A DNA stretch of 64,000 nucleotides from Avispirillum sp959601495 (GTDB taxonomy: Bacteria; Bacillota; Clostridia; Oscillospirales; CAG-272), in contig CAUGPT010000007.1 in assembly GCA_959601495.1 (NCBI GenBank), positions 7,710 through 71,709 on the forward strand. The letters are read 5' to 3'. Under the pieces are notes generated by a model, which saw nothing but the letters and a program-made list of their open reading frames with translations, did not search any database and was not told the DNA's origin. The position numbers were made by a program, and so were the translations under genes. Shown here piece after piece: positions 25,688 through 34,700 of this stretch (its first letter is position 1; every line of letters starts with the position of its first letter).

Positions 25688-26860
25688 TCAGAGAGCCTTT
25701 TTGATCTCCTCCGCAAGGTCGCGCGCTTCCCAAGGCGCGTTGAGATCTTCACGTCCCATATGACCGTATGCGGCAAGCTCGGAGTAGATAGGACGGAGCA
25801 GTCCGAAGCGCTCGATTATTGACGCAGGACGCATATCCACAAGGCTGCAGAGGATCTCTTCAAGCTTCAGATCATCCTCCTTGCCTGTGCCGAAGGTGTC
25901 CACCATTACGGATACCGGCTTTGCGACGCCGATGGCATACGCAAGCTGGATCTCGCATTTAGACGCCGCTCCTGCCGCAACAATGTTTTTGGCAAGGTAG
26001 CGCGCCATATATGCGGCGCTGCGGTCAACTTTAGTGGGATCTTTTCCGGAGAAAGCGCCGCCGCCGTGACGGGAGTATCCGCCGTAGGTGTCAACGATTA
26101 TCTTTCTGCCCGTAAGTCCCGTGTCGCCTGCGGGACCGCCGATGACAAATCTGCCGGTGGGATTTATGTGGAACACGGTGTCGCTGTCGCAAAGCTCGCC
26201 TGCAACAGGCAGAATCACATGATGCTTTATATCCTTGCGTATGGTTTCGAGGTCAACATCAGGGTTGTGCTGAGTCGATACGACGACCGTATCAATTCTG
26301 CGGGGCATACCGTTTTCGTCGTACTCAACGGTAATCTGCGTTTTTCCGTCAGGTCTGAGGTAGGGGAGAAGTCCGCTCTTTCTGACCTCTGTGAGCCTCT
26401 TTGCCATTTTGTGGGCAATAGAAATAGGCAGGGGCATAAGCTCGGGTGTCTCATCGCAGGCAAAGCCGAACATCATGCCCTGGTCGCCCGCACCGGTATC
26501 AAGTCCGTCGCTCTCTCCGTTCTTTGACTCAAGAGAGCGGTCAACGCCCATGGCAATGTCGGGAGACTGCTCGTGTATGGAGCTGAGAACGCCGCATGTA
26601 TCGCAGTCAAAACCGTATTTAGCGCGGTCGTAGCCTATCTTGCGTATGGTCTCGCGGACTGTGTTTGAAATATCAACATATGCCTCTGTGGTGATCTCGC
26701 CCATAACGTTTACAAGTCCGGTGGTGACAAATGTTTCGCAGGCAACTCTTGCTTCGGGGTCCTGACGGAGAATTTCGTCAAGGATCGCGTCAGAGATCTT
26801 GTCGCATATTTTATCGGGATGTCCCTCAGTTACGGATTCGGAAGTGAACAGTCTTTTCAT
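25688..26860 (-). CDS. metK: S-adenosylmethionine synthetase
   Basis: The enzyme makes SAM from methionine and ATP. The 390-residue protein contains the three-domain family sequence: N-terminal FTSESVTEGHPDKICD, GAGDQGMMFGFACDETPE, the P-loop-like GGAFSGKDPTKVDRSAAYMARY, and a C-terminus with RPASIIERF. The ATG at 26860 is preceded by GAAAGGAC on the minus strand. It is 66 bp downstream of the AI-2E permease gene with no promoter or SAM riboswitch between them, so both are probably on one transcript. Confidence 0.97.
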   Translation of the reverse strand: MKRLFTSESVTEGHPDKICDKISDAILDEILRQDPEARVACETFVTTGLVNVMGEITTEAYVDISNTVRETIRKIGYDRAKYGFDCDTCGVLSSIHEQSPDIAMGVDRSLESKNGESDGLDTGAGDQGMMFGFACDETPELMPLPISIAHKMAKRLTEVRKSGLLPYLRPDGKTQITVEYDENGMPRRIDTVVVSTQHNPDVDLETIRKDIKHHVILPVAGELCDSDTVFHINPTGRFVIGGPAGDTGLTGRKIIVDTYGGYSRHGGGAFSGKDPTKVDRSAAYMARYLAKNIVAAGAASKCEIQLAYAIGVAKPVSVMVDTFGTGKEDDLKLEEILCSLVDMRPASIIERFGLLRPIYSELAAYGHMGREDLNAPWEARDLAEEIKKAL

Positions 26861-26926
26861 TTTTCAATGTGTCCTTTCAGTGCATGGCGCCGCTCTGCGT
26901 CGGTACGTGCGGCACCGGAATATCTT

Positions 26927-28306
26927 TTACTTTTTGCTGCTTTTGTCTTTCTTTTTCTTAAAGAATGCCGAAATGCGCTTTGTGATCGGCGGCTTGTCTT
27001 TCTTTACGGGATCGGGAATATCGTCCGCCGCGCTCGGCTCGGGAACGTCCGTGTCGCTGTCTATAAACACCTGACCCGCGTCAATTTTATCGGTCTCGGG
27101 AGACGGATCGTTTTCATAGTACGCCGTGTGGCTCGGGTATCCTTTGTGACGCAGCCGTCTCTCCGACCACTGCTTTACAAGGGCATATATGACCGCGGTC
27201 GCGGGAACGCCGAATATCATTCCGGTAAATCCGAAGCAGCCGCCGAAAACGAATATGGCGATAACGACCCAGAAAGCGCTTATTCCTATTGAGCTGCCGA
27301 GGATCTTCGGCCCGATGATGTTGCCGTCCAACTGCTGGATAATCAGTACGATTATGAGGAAAAGTATGACCTTATCCGGTGCAACGATGAGAAGGAGCAG
27401 CCCTCCGAATATGGCGCCGAATATGGGACCGAATGTAGGAATTATATTTGTGATCCCCACAATAACGGCAAGCAGCGGGTAGTACGGGATCTTGAAAGCC
27501 CAGAATACCACAAAGCTTATAAGTCCGATTATAACGGAGTCTATAAGTTTGCCGACGATAAAGCCGCCGAACGTTTTATGCGTGTATCTGGCGAGGCGCA
27601 CCGTGTTCAGGTACGCGCGCCTTGAAAGCATTGCGGAGAAGAGCTTTTTCGTCTGCGCGCAGATCTTTTCCTTGTATACAAGGAAGTATACCGCGATGAT
27701 TATGCCCAGCAGCACGTTTATGACCTGGCTTACAATCATGCCGCCGTAGTCAACGGCATAGTTCAGCGCGCTTTGCAGGAAAGTGTACGAATTTGAAAGT
27801 ATATCCTTTATGCTCAGCGATATATCGTATTCCGCCAGAAGTGCGGCAAGCGTTTCATAGTGCTCGCCCAAAAACTTTTCCGAGTGCTTTGTGACAATGC
27901 CGTCGGCAAAGCGCTGGATGTTCGTTATATAGTTGTTTAGCTGGCTGCCCAGATCCTCAAAGCTTTTGACGGTCTGGGGGATGACTGCATACAGTATGAC
28001 GGCGACAACCGCAAATACCGTCAAAAGTGTCAGAATAATTGACAGCGTGCGCCGCAGAATGTGAAGATCCTTTTTTGATTTCTTGAATTTCAGGACCTTT
28101 TTTTCGTACATGTTCATGATAGGATTGAACAGATACGCAAAAACAAAGCCGTAAACAAGGGGAGATATGGCAGAGAAAAACCTGCCGATATACTGCATAA
28201 CGGCGTCAAAACGGAATATGCACATAATGATAATTGCGCATATTATGACCGAAATGCTTGCGTATAAAGCTATCGAGGCGTATTTTTCGTTCTTCTTAAA
28301 CTTCAA
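26927..28306 (-). CDS. AI-2E family permease
   Basis: This is a 459-residue membrane protein of the AI-2E exporter superfamily (YhhQ/TqsA-like fold). It has an N-terminal pair of helices, a long middle amphipathic region (residues 95-200), then five or more helices with the family sequences GLISFVVFWAFKIPYYPLLAVIVGITNIIPTFGP-type core (PYYPLLAVIVGITNIIP), QQLDGNIIGPKILG and FGGCFGFTGMIFGVP. The C-terminal 70 residues are charged, Asp/Lys-rich and cytoplasmic. The family includes Na+/H+ antiporters and putative autoinducer exporters; substrate is unknown. A consensus-like promoter lies 31 bp before its ATG. Confidence 0.9.
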   Translation of the reverse strand: MKFKKNEKYASIALYASISVIICAIIIMCIFRFDAVMQYIGRFFSAISPLVYGFVFAYLFNPIMNMYEKKVLKFKKSKKDLHILRRTLSIILTLLTVFAVVAVILYAVIPQTVKSFEDLGSQLNNYITNIQRFADGIVTKHSEKFLGEHYETLAALLAEYDISLSIKDILSNSYTFLQSALNYAVDYGGMIVSQVINVLLGIIIAVYFLVYKEKICAQTKKLFSAMLSRRAYLNTVRLARYTHKTFGGFIVGKLIDSVIIGLISFVVFWAFKIPYYPLLAVIVGITNIIPTFGPIFGAIFGGLLLLIVAPDKVILFLIIVLIIQQLDGNIIGPKILGSSIGISAFWVVIAIFVFGGCFGFTGMIFGVPATAVIYALVKQWSERRLRHKGYPSHTAYYENDPSPETDKIDAGQVFIDSDTDVPEPSAADDIPDPVKKDKPPITKRISAFFKKKKDKSSKK

Positions 28307-28336
28307 TATTCTGCCTCCTTATAACGTTCTTTCTAC

Positions 28337-28365
28337 ATTATAAAACAAAACGCACGCAAGGTCAA
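28337..28365 (-). promoter_or_regulatory. Housekeeping promoter of the AI-2E permease-metK operon
   Basis: Minus strand: TTGACC (28365-28360), 17-bp spacer, TATAAT (28342-28337). Confidence 0.85.
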
Positions 28366-28420
28366 TAGAATACTAAAAAGTGGCATGGGTTCTTAAACTT
28401 TGCGGCGGTGAATATAAATA

Positions 28421-29236
28421 TTATATGCTGCCCGTGTTTTCGATGCGGACGCTGACTTCGCCGGTGGAGAGCGCCTCAAGTTCTCCGCTGTCGTGCTTTA
28501 CTATCAGTCGGCAGCAGTCGTCGGTATCGACCGCCGTTGCCGAAACGCTTTTTCCGTTTTTTATAAATGTCACTCTTTTGCCTATGACAAAGCAGCGCCT
28601 GCGGTATTCGTCGGCAATGCTTTTTCTCTTGTCCGCGTCGGAAAGACCGGCGCATACATCGGATAGTCCGCGGATAAACGCCGCGCACATACGGCTGCGC
28701 GCGTCGGGCTGCGCCGCTTCCAGCATATACCCGGCTTTGTCGGCGATCTCGGGAGGAAACCCACCTTCGGGACGGTACATGTTTATGCCCGCTCCCACAA
28801 CGGCGTATTCCGCATGCCCGTCGGGGGAGAAGGCGGCTTCCGTCAGTATGCCGCATATCTTGCGGCCGCCGAGATACAGGTCGTTCACCCATTTGATTGA
28901 CGGGGAAATGCCGAAAAGCTCCTCCGCCGCGCGGCACAGGATCACAGCCGAGGCGGGGGTTATGAGAGTGATGTGCTCGGAAGGCACGGACGGGCGGAGA
29001 ACAACGCTCATATAAAGCCCGCTGCCGCGGGGAGACGCAAAGCTTCTGCCGAGTCTGCCGCGCCCGTTTGTCTGACTGTCGGCGGCAATGCAGAGAAATT
29101 GCGGACAACCCTCCTCGGCGCGGCGCTTTGCTGTATTGTTCGTGCTGTCCGCCGTGTCGTACACTTCAGGTCTCGGAAGTCCGGGGCAGAGCGAGCCGAT
29201 CTTTGATGCGTCCAGTATATCAACGGTATTTTTCAT
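28421..29236 (-). CDS. birA: Biotin--[acetyl-CoA-carboxylase] ligase, class I (no HTH)
   Basis: This 271-residue enzyme biotinylates carboxyl carrier proteins through biotinyl-AMP. Key motifs are TADSTNNTAKRRAEEG, the adenylate loop GRGRLGRSFASPRGSGLYMSVVL, and the substrate region IKWVNDLYLGGRKICGILTE. The ATG at 29236 is chosen because CAGGAG lies 6 bp upstream on the minus strand. The frame extends 35 codons upstream, but that part has no family similarity. The N-terminal winged helix of bifunctional BirA is absent, so it should not regulate transcription. No biotin or carboxylase gene is adjacent. Confidence 0.92.
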   Translation of the reverse strand: MKNTVDILDASKIGSLCPGLPRPEVYDTADSTNNTAKRRAEEGCPQFLCIAADSQTNGRGRLGRSFASPRGSGLYMSVVLRPSVPSEHITLITPASAVILCRAAEELFGISPSIKWVNDLYLGGRKICGILTEAAFSPDGHAEYAVVGAGINMYRPEGGFPPEIADKAGYMLEAAQPDARSRMCAAFIRGLSDVCAGLSDADKRKSIADEYRRRCFVIGKRVTFIKNGKSVSATAVDTDDCCRLIVKHDSGELEALSTGEVSVRIENTGSI

Positions 29237-29267
29237 ATATGCTCCTGCGCGTATAACTGTATACAAT

Positions 29268-29296
29268 ATTTTACCATTTCCGTATCGTTTAATCAA
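29268..29296 (-). promoter_or_regulatory. Promoter of the biotin ligase gene
   Basis: Minus strand: TTGATT (29296-29291), 17-bp spacer, TAAAAT (29273-29268), 31 bp before the ATG. Confidence 0.7.
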
Positions 29297-29630
29297 GTTA
29301 AAAATTGCGCCCGTGCGTTTATTCGGGTGCCGCGGTGTCAATACTTATGTAAAAAGAGGCGCTGCGTGGGTCTGCGGCGCGAAAAGGCGCCGCACGGCGC
29401 GGGACGTAAAAGCGCTGCGGAGCAAAGAAGGATAAAGCGTCGGAGCGGCGGGGATACGGAAAGCGCGATACGGTATGCAAATAATACTCCGCGCGGCGCA
29501 GACGAAAAAATACCGTATGACGGAGCGAAAAGCGCTGCGTGCGGCGAAGAAGTAAAAATGTAAGAAGCGCCCGCTGAGGCGCGAAAGAAAGCGCCGAGGG
29601 CGGCGCAAACAGGGAAGGCGGGCTGCGGCT
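29297..29630. other. Non-coding 334-bp gap with degenerate GC-rich repeats
   Basis: This gap separates the divergent birA and csaB genes. It is full of short purine-rich repeats. GCGCTGCG occurs at 29359, 29412 and 29532, twice inside a longer AAAAGCGCTGCG...AAGAAG unit. Open frames on both strands here give low-complexity Arg/Ala-rich or Ser/Arg/Phe-rich peptides without homology, so I do not call a gene. No clear csaB promoter is visible. Confidence 0.6.
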
Positions 29631-30707
29631 TTGAAAAAGACAGAAGGCGGCGTTGTAATAGGCGGATACTACGGCTTCGGCAATCTGGGGGACGAGACTA
29701 TACTTCGCGGTATATGCGCAAGTCTCAAAGAGGTCATGGGCGGCGAAAAAATATGCGTGCTGTCGGCGACCCCGAAAGAGACCGCATCGCAGTACGGCGT
29801 CTGCAGTGTGAGCAGAACAAACATAGCGGCGATAATCGAAAAAATGAGCAGATCGTCCCTTTATATAAGCGGCGGCGGAGGACTTTTGCAGGACGATACC
29901 AGCAGGCGCAGTCTTTTGTATTACAGCACAATGATGCTGCTCGGAAAAAAGCTGTGCGGTCATCTTTACGTGTACTCAAACGGAGTCGGCAATGTTAAAA
30001 GAAGCGGGCATATGCGGCGCGCGCTTATTGAGGCGGACCGAGTAAGCGTAAGGGATGATACCTCAGCCGCGCGGCTTGAAAAACTCGGCATCGGATCCCA
30101 TGTGGCGGCAGACCCCGCGTGGAGGTTCGCTTCCCTCGGGACGCGGCGCGAAAAATACGGATACTTTGCCGTGTGTCTGCGTGGCATAGGTAATATGAAT
30201 ACAGAGACCATGGAAAAATTCTGCGCAGAATACAGCAGTCGGGGACTGTATCCTTTGTTTGTGTCAATGCACGACGGAGCCGACCTCGGTATCTGCTCGG
30301 ACGCCGCAAAACGATGCGGCGGGCGCTGCATATCTCCCGTAAGCTTCGAGGGGCTTATGTATATCCTGTCCGGCGCAGAGTTTGCCATAGGCATGCGGCT
30401 TCATTTCCTTATAGCAGCCGCAGCGTGCGGTGTACCGTTTGTGGGGCTCGGCGCGGACTGCAAGCTTTTCGATTTTGTCTCTCTGTGGGGACGCGGCGAA
30501 ATACTTTCGGAAAGCTGCGGCGCGGACAGGCTGTCATCCGCTGTTTTAAAAGCGGCAGCCGACGCCGAAAGTGCCGCGGCTTCGGCTGAGATAAAGAGCA
30601 AAATGCTTGCCTCGCTTGCCGAAAAAGAAGATGAAATACTCAAAAAAATGTGTCTTTCACTGTGCTGCGGCGGCAGCAGCGTGGTAAATCCTATCAAAGA
30701 GGTATGA
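29631..30707 (+). CDS. csaB: Polysaccharide pyruvyl transferase, CsaB family
   Basis: This is a 358-residue GT-B-like enzyme that adds ketal pyruvate to a cell-wall polysaccharide; in Bacillus the modified polymer is the ligand for SLH-domain proteins. Recognisable parts are GGYYGFGNLGDETILRGI near the N-terminus, SGGGGLLQDDTSRRSLLYY, VSVRDDTSAARLEKLG, and FAIGMRLHFLIAAAACGVPFVGL near the C-terminus. The start is a TTG at 29631 with GGGAAGG about 12 bp upstream; no ATG lies near the conserved N-terminus. No SLH protein is in the window, so the surface partner must be elsewhere. Confidence 0.9.
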   Translation: MKKTEGGVVIGGYYGFGNLGDETILRGICASLKEVMGGEKICVLSATPKETASQYGVCSVSRTNIAAIIEKMSRSSLYISGGGGLLQDDTSRRSLLYYSTMMLLGKKLCGHLYVYSNGVGNVKRSGHMRRALIEADRVSVRDDTSAARLEKLGIGSHVAADPAWRFASLGTRREKYGYFAVCLRGIGNMNTETMEKFCAEYSSRGLYPLFVSMHDGADLGICSDAAKRCGGRCISPVSFEGLMYILSGAEFAIGMRLHFLIAAAACGVPFVGLGADCKLFDFVSLWGRGEILSESCGADRLSSAVLKAAADAESAAASAEIKSKMLASLAEKEDEILKKMCLSLCCGGSSVVNPIKEV

Positions 30708-30731
30708 ATTTTCGTTTTTTTCGTAAAACGG

Positions 30732-30760
30732 TTGAATTATGAAAAATCCTGTGCTATTAT
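30732..30760 (+). promoter_or_regulatory. Promoter of the copper ATPase gene
   Basis: TTGAAT (30732-30737), 17-bp spacer, TATTAT (30755-30760). The 145-bp leader to the ATG shows no recognisable CopY/CsoR operator by eye. Confidence 0.65.
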
Positions 30761-30905
30761 TTGGTAGGAAAGGGAAAAATATCGGCGCGGTTTCACTGCC
30801 CGCCATCTCTCTTTTCGTCTGCTGCCCCTGCCCTTTGTATCGGTTCGGCGGGGATACGGCTGCGGAACATGAATAATTCGGCAAAACCGGAAAGGAAAGA
30901 TACTT

Positions 30906-33458
30906 ATGGCTCTGAGACGCTTCAGCGTCACGGGTATGAGCTGCGCGGCGTGCAGCGCTCGTATCGAAAAAGTTGTATCCGCTCTTGACGGAGTGGATTC
31001 TTGCACGGTCAGTCTTTTGACAAATTCAATGACGGTAGAGGGAAGTGCCGCCGACAGCGATATTGTCGCGGCGGTAAAGAATGCCGGCTACGGCGCCTCC
31101 CCCGAGGGCAAAAGCAGGGGCGGCGGCAGCGCGTCAGATGCTGCGTCCGCACTCGAGGATACGGAAACGCCGAAGCTTATAAGACGCCTTATATGGTCGG
31201 CGGTATTTCTCTGCGCACTTATGTATATATCCATGGGACACATGATGTGGTCGTGGCCGCTTCCGTCGGTGCTTTCCGACAACCATGTTGCTATGGGCCT
31301 TTGTCAGATGCTTTTGTGCATTGCGGTCATGATCATAAACTCCCGCTTTTTTGTAAGCGGCTTCAAGGCGCTGTGGCACCGCGCCCCCAATATGGACACA
31401 CTTGTGGCGCTTGGCGCGGGAGCGGCTTTTGTATACAGCACCTGCGTGTTGTTTGCAATGACCGGTGCGCAGAATGCAGGCGACAGTGAAGCAGTTATGA
31501 AATATATGCACGAGTTCTACTTCGAATCGTGCGCAATGATACTGACGCTTATCACCGTGGGCAAAATGCTCGAGGCGCATTCAAAGGGAAAGACCACGGG
31601 TGCGCTGAAGTCGCTCATGGAGCTCTCCCCAAAGACCGCTACTGTTATACGCGGAGAAGAGGAGACTGTTATCCCCGCATCCGAAATACGTATAGGCGAC
31701 ATGTTCGTGCTGCGCCCCGGCGAGAGCATTCCTGCCGACGGCACGGTGCTTGAGGGCAGCGGATGCGTTGACGAGTCGTCGCTGACGGGCGAGTCCGTTC
31801 CCGTTGACAAAGCGCCGGGAGACGGCGTGTCCGCGGGCTGCATCAACAGCTCGGGCATGCTCAAATGCCGCGCCGACAAGGTCGGCGAGGATACCGCCAT
31901 ATCTCAGATAATCAAAATGGTCAGCGACGCCGCCACAAAAGCGCCTATCGCAAAGGTGGCGGATAAGGTATCGGGCGTGTTCGTGCCGACGGTCATGGCC
32001 ATCGCGCTTGTAACGGCGGTCGTATGGCTTTTGTGCGGCGAGAGCATAGGCTTCGCCCTTGCGCGCGCGATATCCGTTCTTGTGATAAGCTGCCCATGCG
32101 CACTGGGGCTTGCGACTCCCGTTGCTATAATGGTCGGCAGCGGCGTGGGCGCAAAGCACGGCATACTTTTCAAAACCGCAGCATCCCTTGAGGCTGCAGG
32201 CAAAAGCGGAGCGGTCGTTCTTGATAAAACAGGCACGGTCACCCGCGGCGAACCCGCGGTCTGCGACATTATCTACTGCGGCGAAAGAAGCGAGGCGGAG
32301 CTTATGTCTCTTGCCGCTTCTCTTGAAAACGGCAGTGAGCATCCTCTTGCTGCTGCAATTATGAAATATGCCGCCGAGAACGGCGTTGAAACAATAGAAA
32401 CAGAAGATTTTACGGCGCTGCCCGGCTTCGGCGTGACCGCGACGGTCGGCGGCAAGGCTGCCTTCGGCGGCAAGGCTGCGCTGGCAAAAGAGCACGCGGA
32501 CGTGCCGGACAGCATTACGGCGGAGGCAGACAGGCTCTCCGGCGACGGCAAAACGCCGCTGTACTTCGGAACTGACGGAGAGCTTTACGGCATTGCAGCC
32601 GTTGCGGATATCATAAAAGATGAAAGCCCTGAGGCTGTAAGAGAGCTTAAAAATATGGGACTGAGAGTCGTTATGCTGACGGGCGACAGCGAGCGGTGTG
32701 CCCGCGCCGTCGGCAGGCAGGCGGGCATTGACGAGGTCATTGCCGAAGTCCTGCCGCAGGACAAGGCAAGAGAGGTCGCGGCGATCGAAGCCGAGTGCCC
32801 CACGGCAATGGTGGGCGACGGCGTCAACGATGCCCCCGCGCTTACCGGTGCCACCACAGGTATAGCTATCGGGCGCGGAACGGACGTTGCCATCGACGCG
32901 GCGGACGTTGTTCTGGTAAACTCAAAGCTTACGGACGTACCCGCGGCCATAAGGCTCAGCCGCGCAACACTGAGAAATATACACGAGAACCTGTTCTGGG
33001 CATTTTTCTACAACACGATAGGCATACCCGTTGCGGCGGGTGTGTTTATAAAGCTTTGGGGATGGCAGCTCAACCCTATGCTGGGTGCTGCCGCAATGAG
33101 CCTTTCAAGCTTTTGCGTTGTTACAAACGCGCTGCGGCTCAACTTTGTCAAAATATACTCCGCAAAGCATGACAGAAACAGAAGACTGAAATCAAAAAAG
33201 ACCGCACATAAAGCGTGCGGAGAGGAAAGAGAGGCTTGTTCGGTTATGAATACGGCAAATGAGAAAACAGTAAAGATCGAGGGCATGATGTGCTCTCACT
33301 GCTCGGGCAGAGTAAAGGCGGCGCTTGAAGAGCTGCCCGGCGTCGAAAGCGCCGAAGTCAGCCACGAGAAGGGTACGGCGACTCTCAAGCTGTCCGGAGA
33401 CGTCTCCGACGATGCGATCCGCGAGGCTGTTGAGAAAGCGGGCTACAAGGTAGTCTGA
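30906..33458 (+). CDS. copA: Copper-exporting P1B-type ATPase with an additional C-terminal HMA (CopZ-like) domain
   Basis: This is an 850-residue Cu(I) exporter. An N-terminal heavy-metal-associated domain has GMSCAACSARIE. The ATPase core has DESSLTGESVPVD, membrane metal site SCPCALGLATP, phosphorylation site DKTGT, MLTGDSERCARAVG, and GDGVNDAPAL. The final two transmembrane helices end near residue 755. After a Lys/Cys-rich linker, residues 781-850 form a second HMA domain with GMMCSHCSGRV, resembling the free chaperone CopZ. An in-frame ATG at 33246 sits 11 bp after AGAGAGG and could give a separate 70-residue CopZ. A bidirectional terminator follows. Confidence 0.95.
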   Translation: MALRRFSVTGMSCAACSARIEKVVSALDGVDSCTVSLLTNSMTVEGSAADSDIVAAVKNAGYGASPEGKSRGGGSASDAASALEDTETPKLIRRLIWSAVFLCALMYISMGHMMWSWPLPSVLSDNHVAMGLCQMLLCIAVMIINSRFFVSGFKALWHRAPNMDTLVALGAGAAFVYSTCVLFAMTGAQNAGDSEAVMKYMHEFYFESCAMILTLITVGKMLEAHSKGKTTGALKSLMELSPKTATVIRGEEETVIPASEIRIGDMFVLRPGESIPADGTVLEGSGCVDESSLTGESVPVDKAPGDGVSAGCINSSGMLKCRADKVGEDTAISQIIKMVSDAATKAPIAKVADKVSGVFVPTVMAIALVTAVVWLLCGESIGFALARAISVLVISCPCALGLATPVAIMVGSGVGAKHGILFKTAASLEAAGKSGAVVLDKTGTVTRGEPAVCDIIYCGERSEAELMSLAASLENGSEHPLAAAIMKYAAENGVETIETEDFTALPGFGVTATVGGKAAFGGKAALAKEHADVPDSITAEADRLSGDGKTPLYFGTDGELYGIAAVADIIKDESPEAVRELKNMGLRVVMLTGDSERCARAVGRQAGIDEVIAEVLPQDKAREVAAIEAECPTAMVGDGVNDAPALTGATTGIAIGRGTDVAIDAADVVLVNSKLTDVPAAIRLSRATLRNIHENLFWAFFYNTIGIPVAAGVFIKLWGWQLNPMLGAAAMSLSSFCVVTNALRLNFVKIYSAKHDRNRRLKSKKTAHKACGEEREACSVMNTANEKTVKIEGMMCSHCSGRVKAALEELPGVESAEVSHEKGTATLKLSGDVSDDAIREAVEKAGYKVV

Positions 33459-33475
33459 CACCGAATTAAAAGAGA

Positions 33476-33504
33476 AAAAAGCTTGCCGCACGGCAAGCTT
33501 TTTT
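33476..33504 (+). terminator. Bidirectional terminator after copA
   Basis: A 13-bp stem (AAAAAGCTTGCCG with CGGCAAGCTTTTT), 2-nt loop as drawn, and T-run. It sits between the convergent copA and the minus-strand glycosidase-like gene. Confidence 0.92.
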
Positions 33505-33506
33505 CA

Positions 33507-34700
33507 TTATTTTTCTTTGGGATTTATCAGAAACGCATTGGGAAGTATGCGCCCGAGGGTGGGGTTTGCGGAGCAGTTTTTGGTGATGACCTCGCCTTTA
33601 TACGCTATAACGCTTGTTGCGCCGCTGTCGCAGCTTGATGCGTTTATAACTCCGTAGGAGAGAAGTATTTCCGCCATGTCGTCAACGGTGCAGCCGATGG
33701 AGTATGTAACGTCACGTCCGTCGACGTTCAGAAATACCATAACTCCGTCTTCTCTCTGACCTACACCGGTTCGCGGCTGTATGCCGTATCCCGAGGAGCC
33801 GGAAACCATTTTCTGCCCGTTCGCTATAAGCAGGGGGCTGAACTGTATTCCGTCGCGTATGTTGCCGTAGCTTGCCCAGTCGTTAAGCGTGCCCACAATG
33901 AGTCTGTCGTCGTTTGTGATAACGATGCTGCTGTAATACGGAACATAGCTGCCCCAGTATTTTCCCTGAGAAAGGCTCATGCCGACGACCTCGCCGCCGT
34001 TGCCGTTTTCGTCGTAATCTGCAAAGCCGCTGGCGTTGACACCCGCGACCGCGCCGTAGAATTTCATCATATCCAGTATGCGCATACCCGTAACTCCGGG
34101 ATACTGCGTCATGCCCACGTAAACGCGCGAGGGCTCGTCCACAAGCATTATTCTGCCCTTATAGTTGGGACCCGTTATCTCCGAGACGAGAATGCCGTTT
34201 TCTATATCGTTTATGACTATCGTGTTGCCCACGAAGTCCTTGCCGCCGACATAGAGGTTTGCAAGCCCCAGCGGATCCTTGTTCTCCGGCTCCGGTTCCG
34301 GCTCGTCATTCGGGGGAGCCGTTGTGTCGGCTGTGGTGATGTCTCCTCCGATAACGTTGGGATCCTCATGCTGGTTGCTCATAACGGCACTTATAACGCT
34401 GTCCGGAAAAAACCACGTGGCAAGCCACTGGTGGCTTTTCGTTGTCATGGCGGTCTCTATCCAAATGGTACGCCAGTATTTTATAAACGGTATATCGGAG
34501 CATACTATAACGGCGTACAGCGCCGTAAGCCCCACAAAAACGGAGATCAGCACGGCAAGCACGCGAGCTTTTTTTTGCTGTTTTGTAAGCTTCTTGCGCT
34601 CGCTCTTGCCGCCGCGTTTTGTTCGGACGGCGATTGCGTCGTCGCCGCGCCGCGCGGGGACTTCGTTTTTGTTATGTACAGTCAGTTTGTTTCTTTCCAT
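33507..34700 (-). CDS. Membrane-anchored phosphodiester glycosidase (NAGPA-domain) family protein
   Basis: This is a 397-residue protein with a basic cytoplasmic N-terminus (RRGDDAIAVRTKRGGKSERKK), one transmembrane helix at about residues 47-68, an Asp/Pro/Glu-rich linker near 120-145, and an extracellular NAGPA-type domain from about 160. Visible family motifs are KGRIMLVDEPSRVYVG, GVNASGF, QPRTGVGQREDG, and SSCDSGATSV, where the usual catalytic-site Asp-Gly-Gly is Asp-Ser-Gly. Such domains act on phosphodiester-linked sugars, including wall polymers in Bacillus. Its ATG overlaps the stop of the upstream FAD protein by one base (TAATG), so the two are coupled. Confidence 0.85.
   Translation of the reverse strand: MERNKLTVHNKNEVPARRGDDAIAVRTKRGGKSERKKLTKQQKKARVLAVLISVFVGLTALYAVIVCSDIPFIKYWRTIWIETAMTTKSHQWLATWFFPDSVISAVMSNQHEDPNVIGGDITTADTTAPPNDEPEPEPENKDPLGLANLYVGGKDFVGNTIVINDIENGILVSEITGPNYKGRIMLVDEPSRVYVGMTQYPGVTGMRILDMMKFYGAVAGVNASGFADYDENGNGGEVVGMSLSQGKYWGSYVPYYSSIVITNDDRLIVGTLNDWASYGNIRDGIQFSPLLIANGQKMVSGSSGYGIQPRTGVGQREDGVMVFLNVDGRDVTYSIGCTVDDMAEILLSYGVINASSCDSGATSVIAYKGEVITKNCSANPTLGRILPNAFLINPKEK

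Noticed and set aside
26861..26926. Possible SAM riboswitch upstream of metK
   Set aside because: The gap is only 66 bp and the gene appears co-transcribed with the upstream permease.
29319..29963. 214-codon minus-strand open frame
   Set aside because: It overlaps the csaB 5' end on the opposite strand and is composed of repeat-derived Ser/Arg/Phe-rich sequence.
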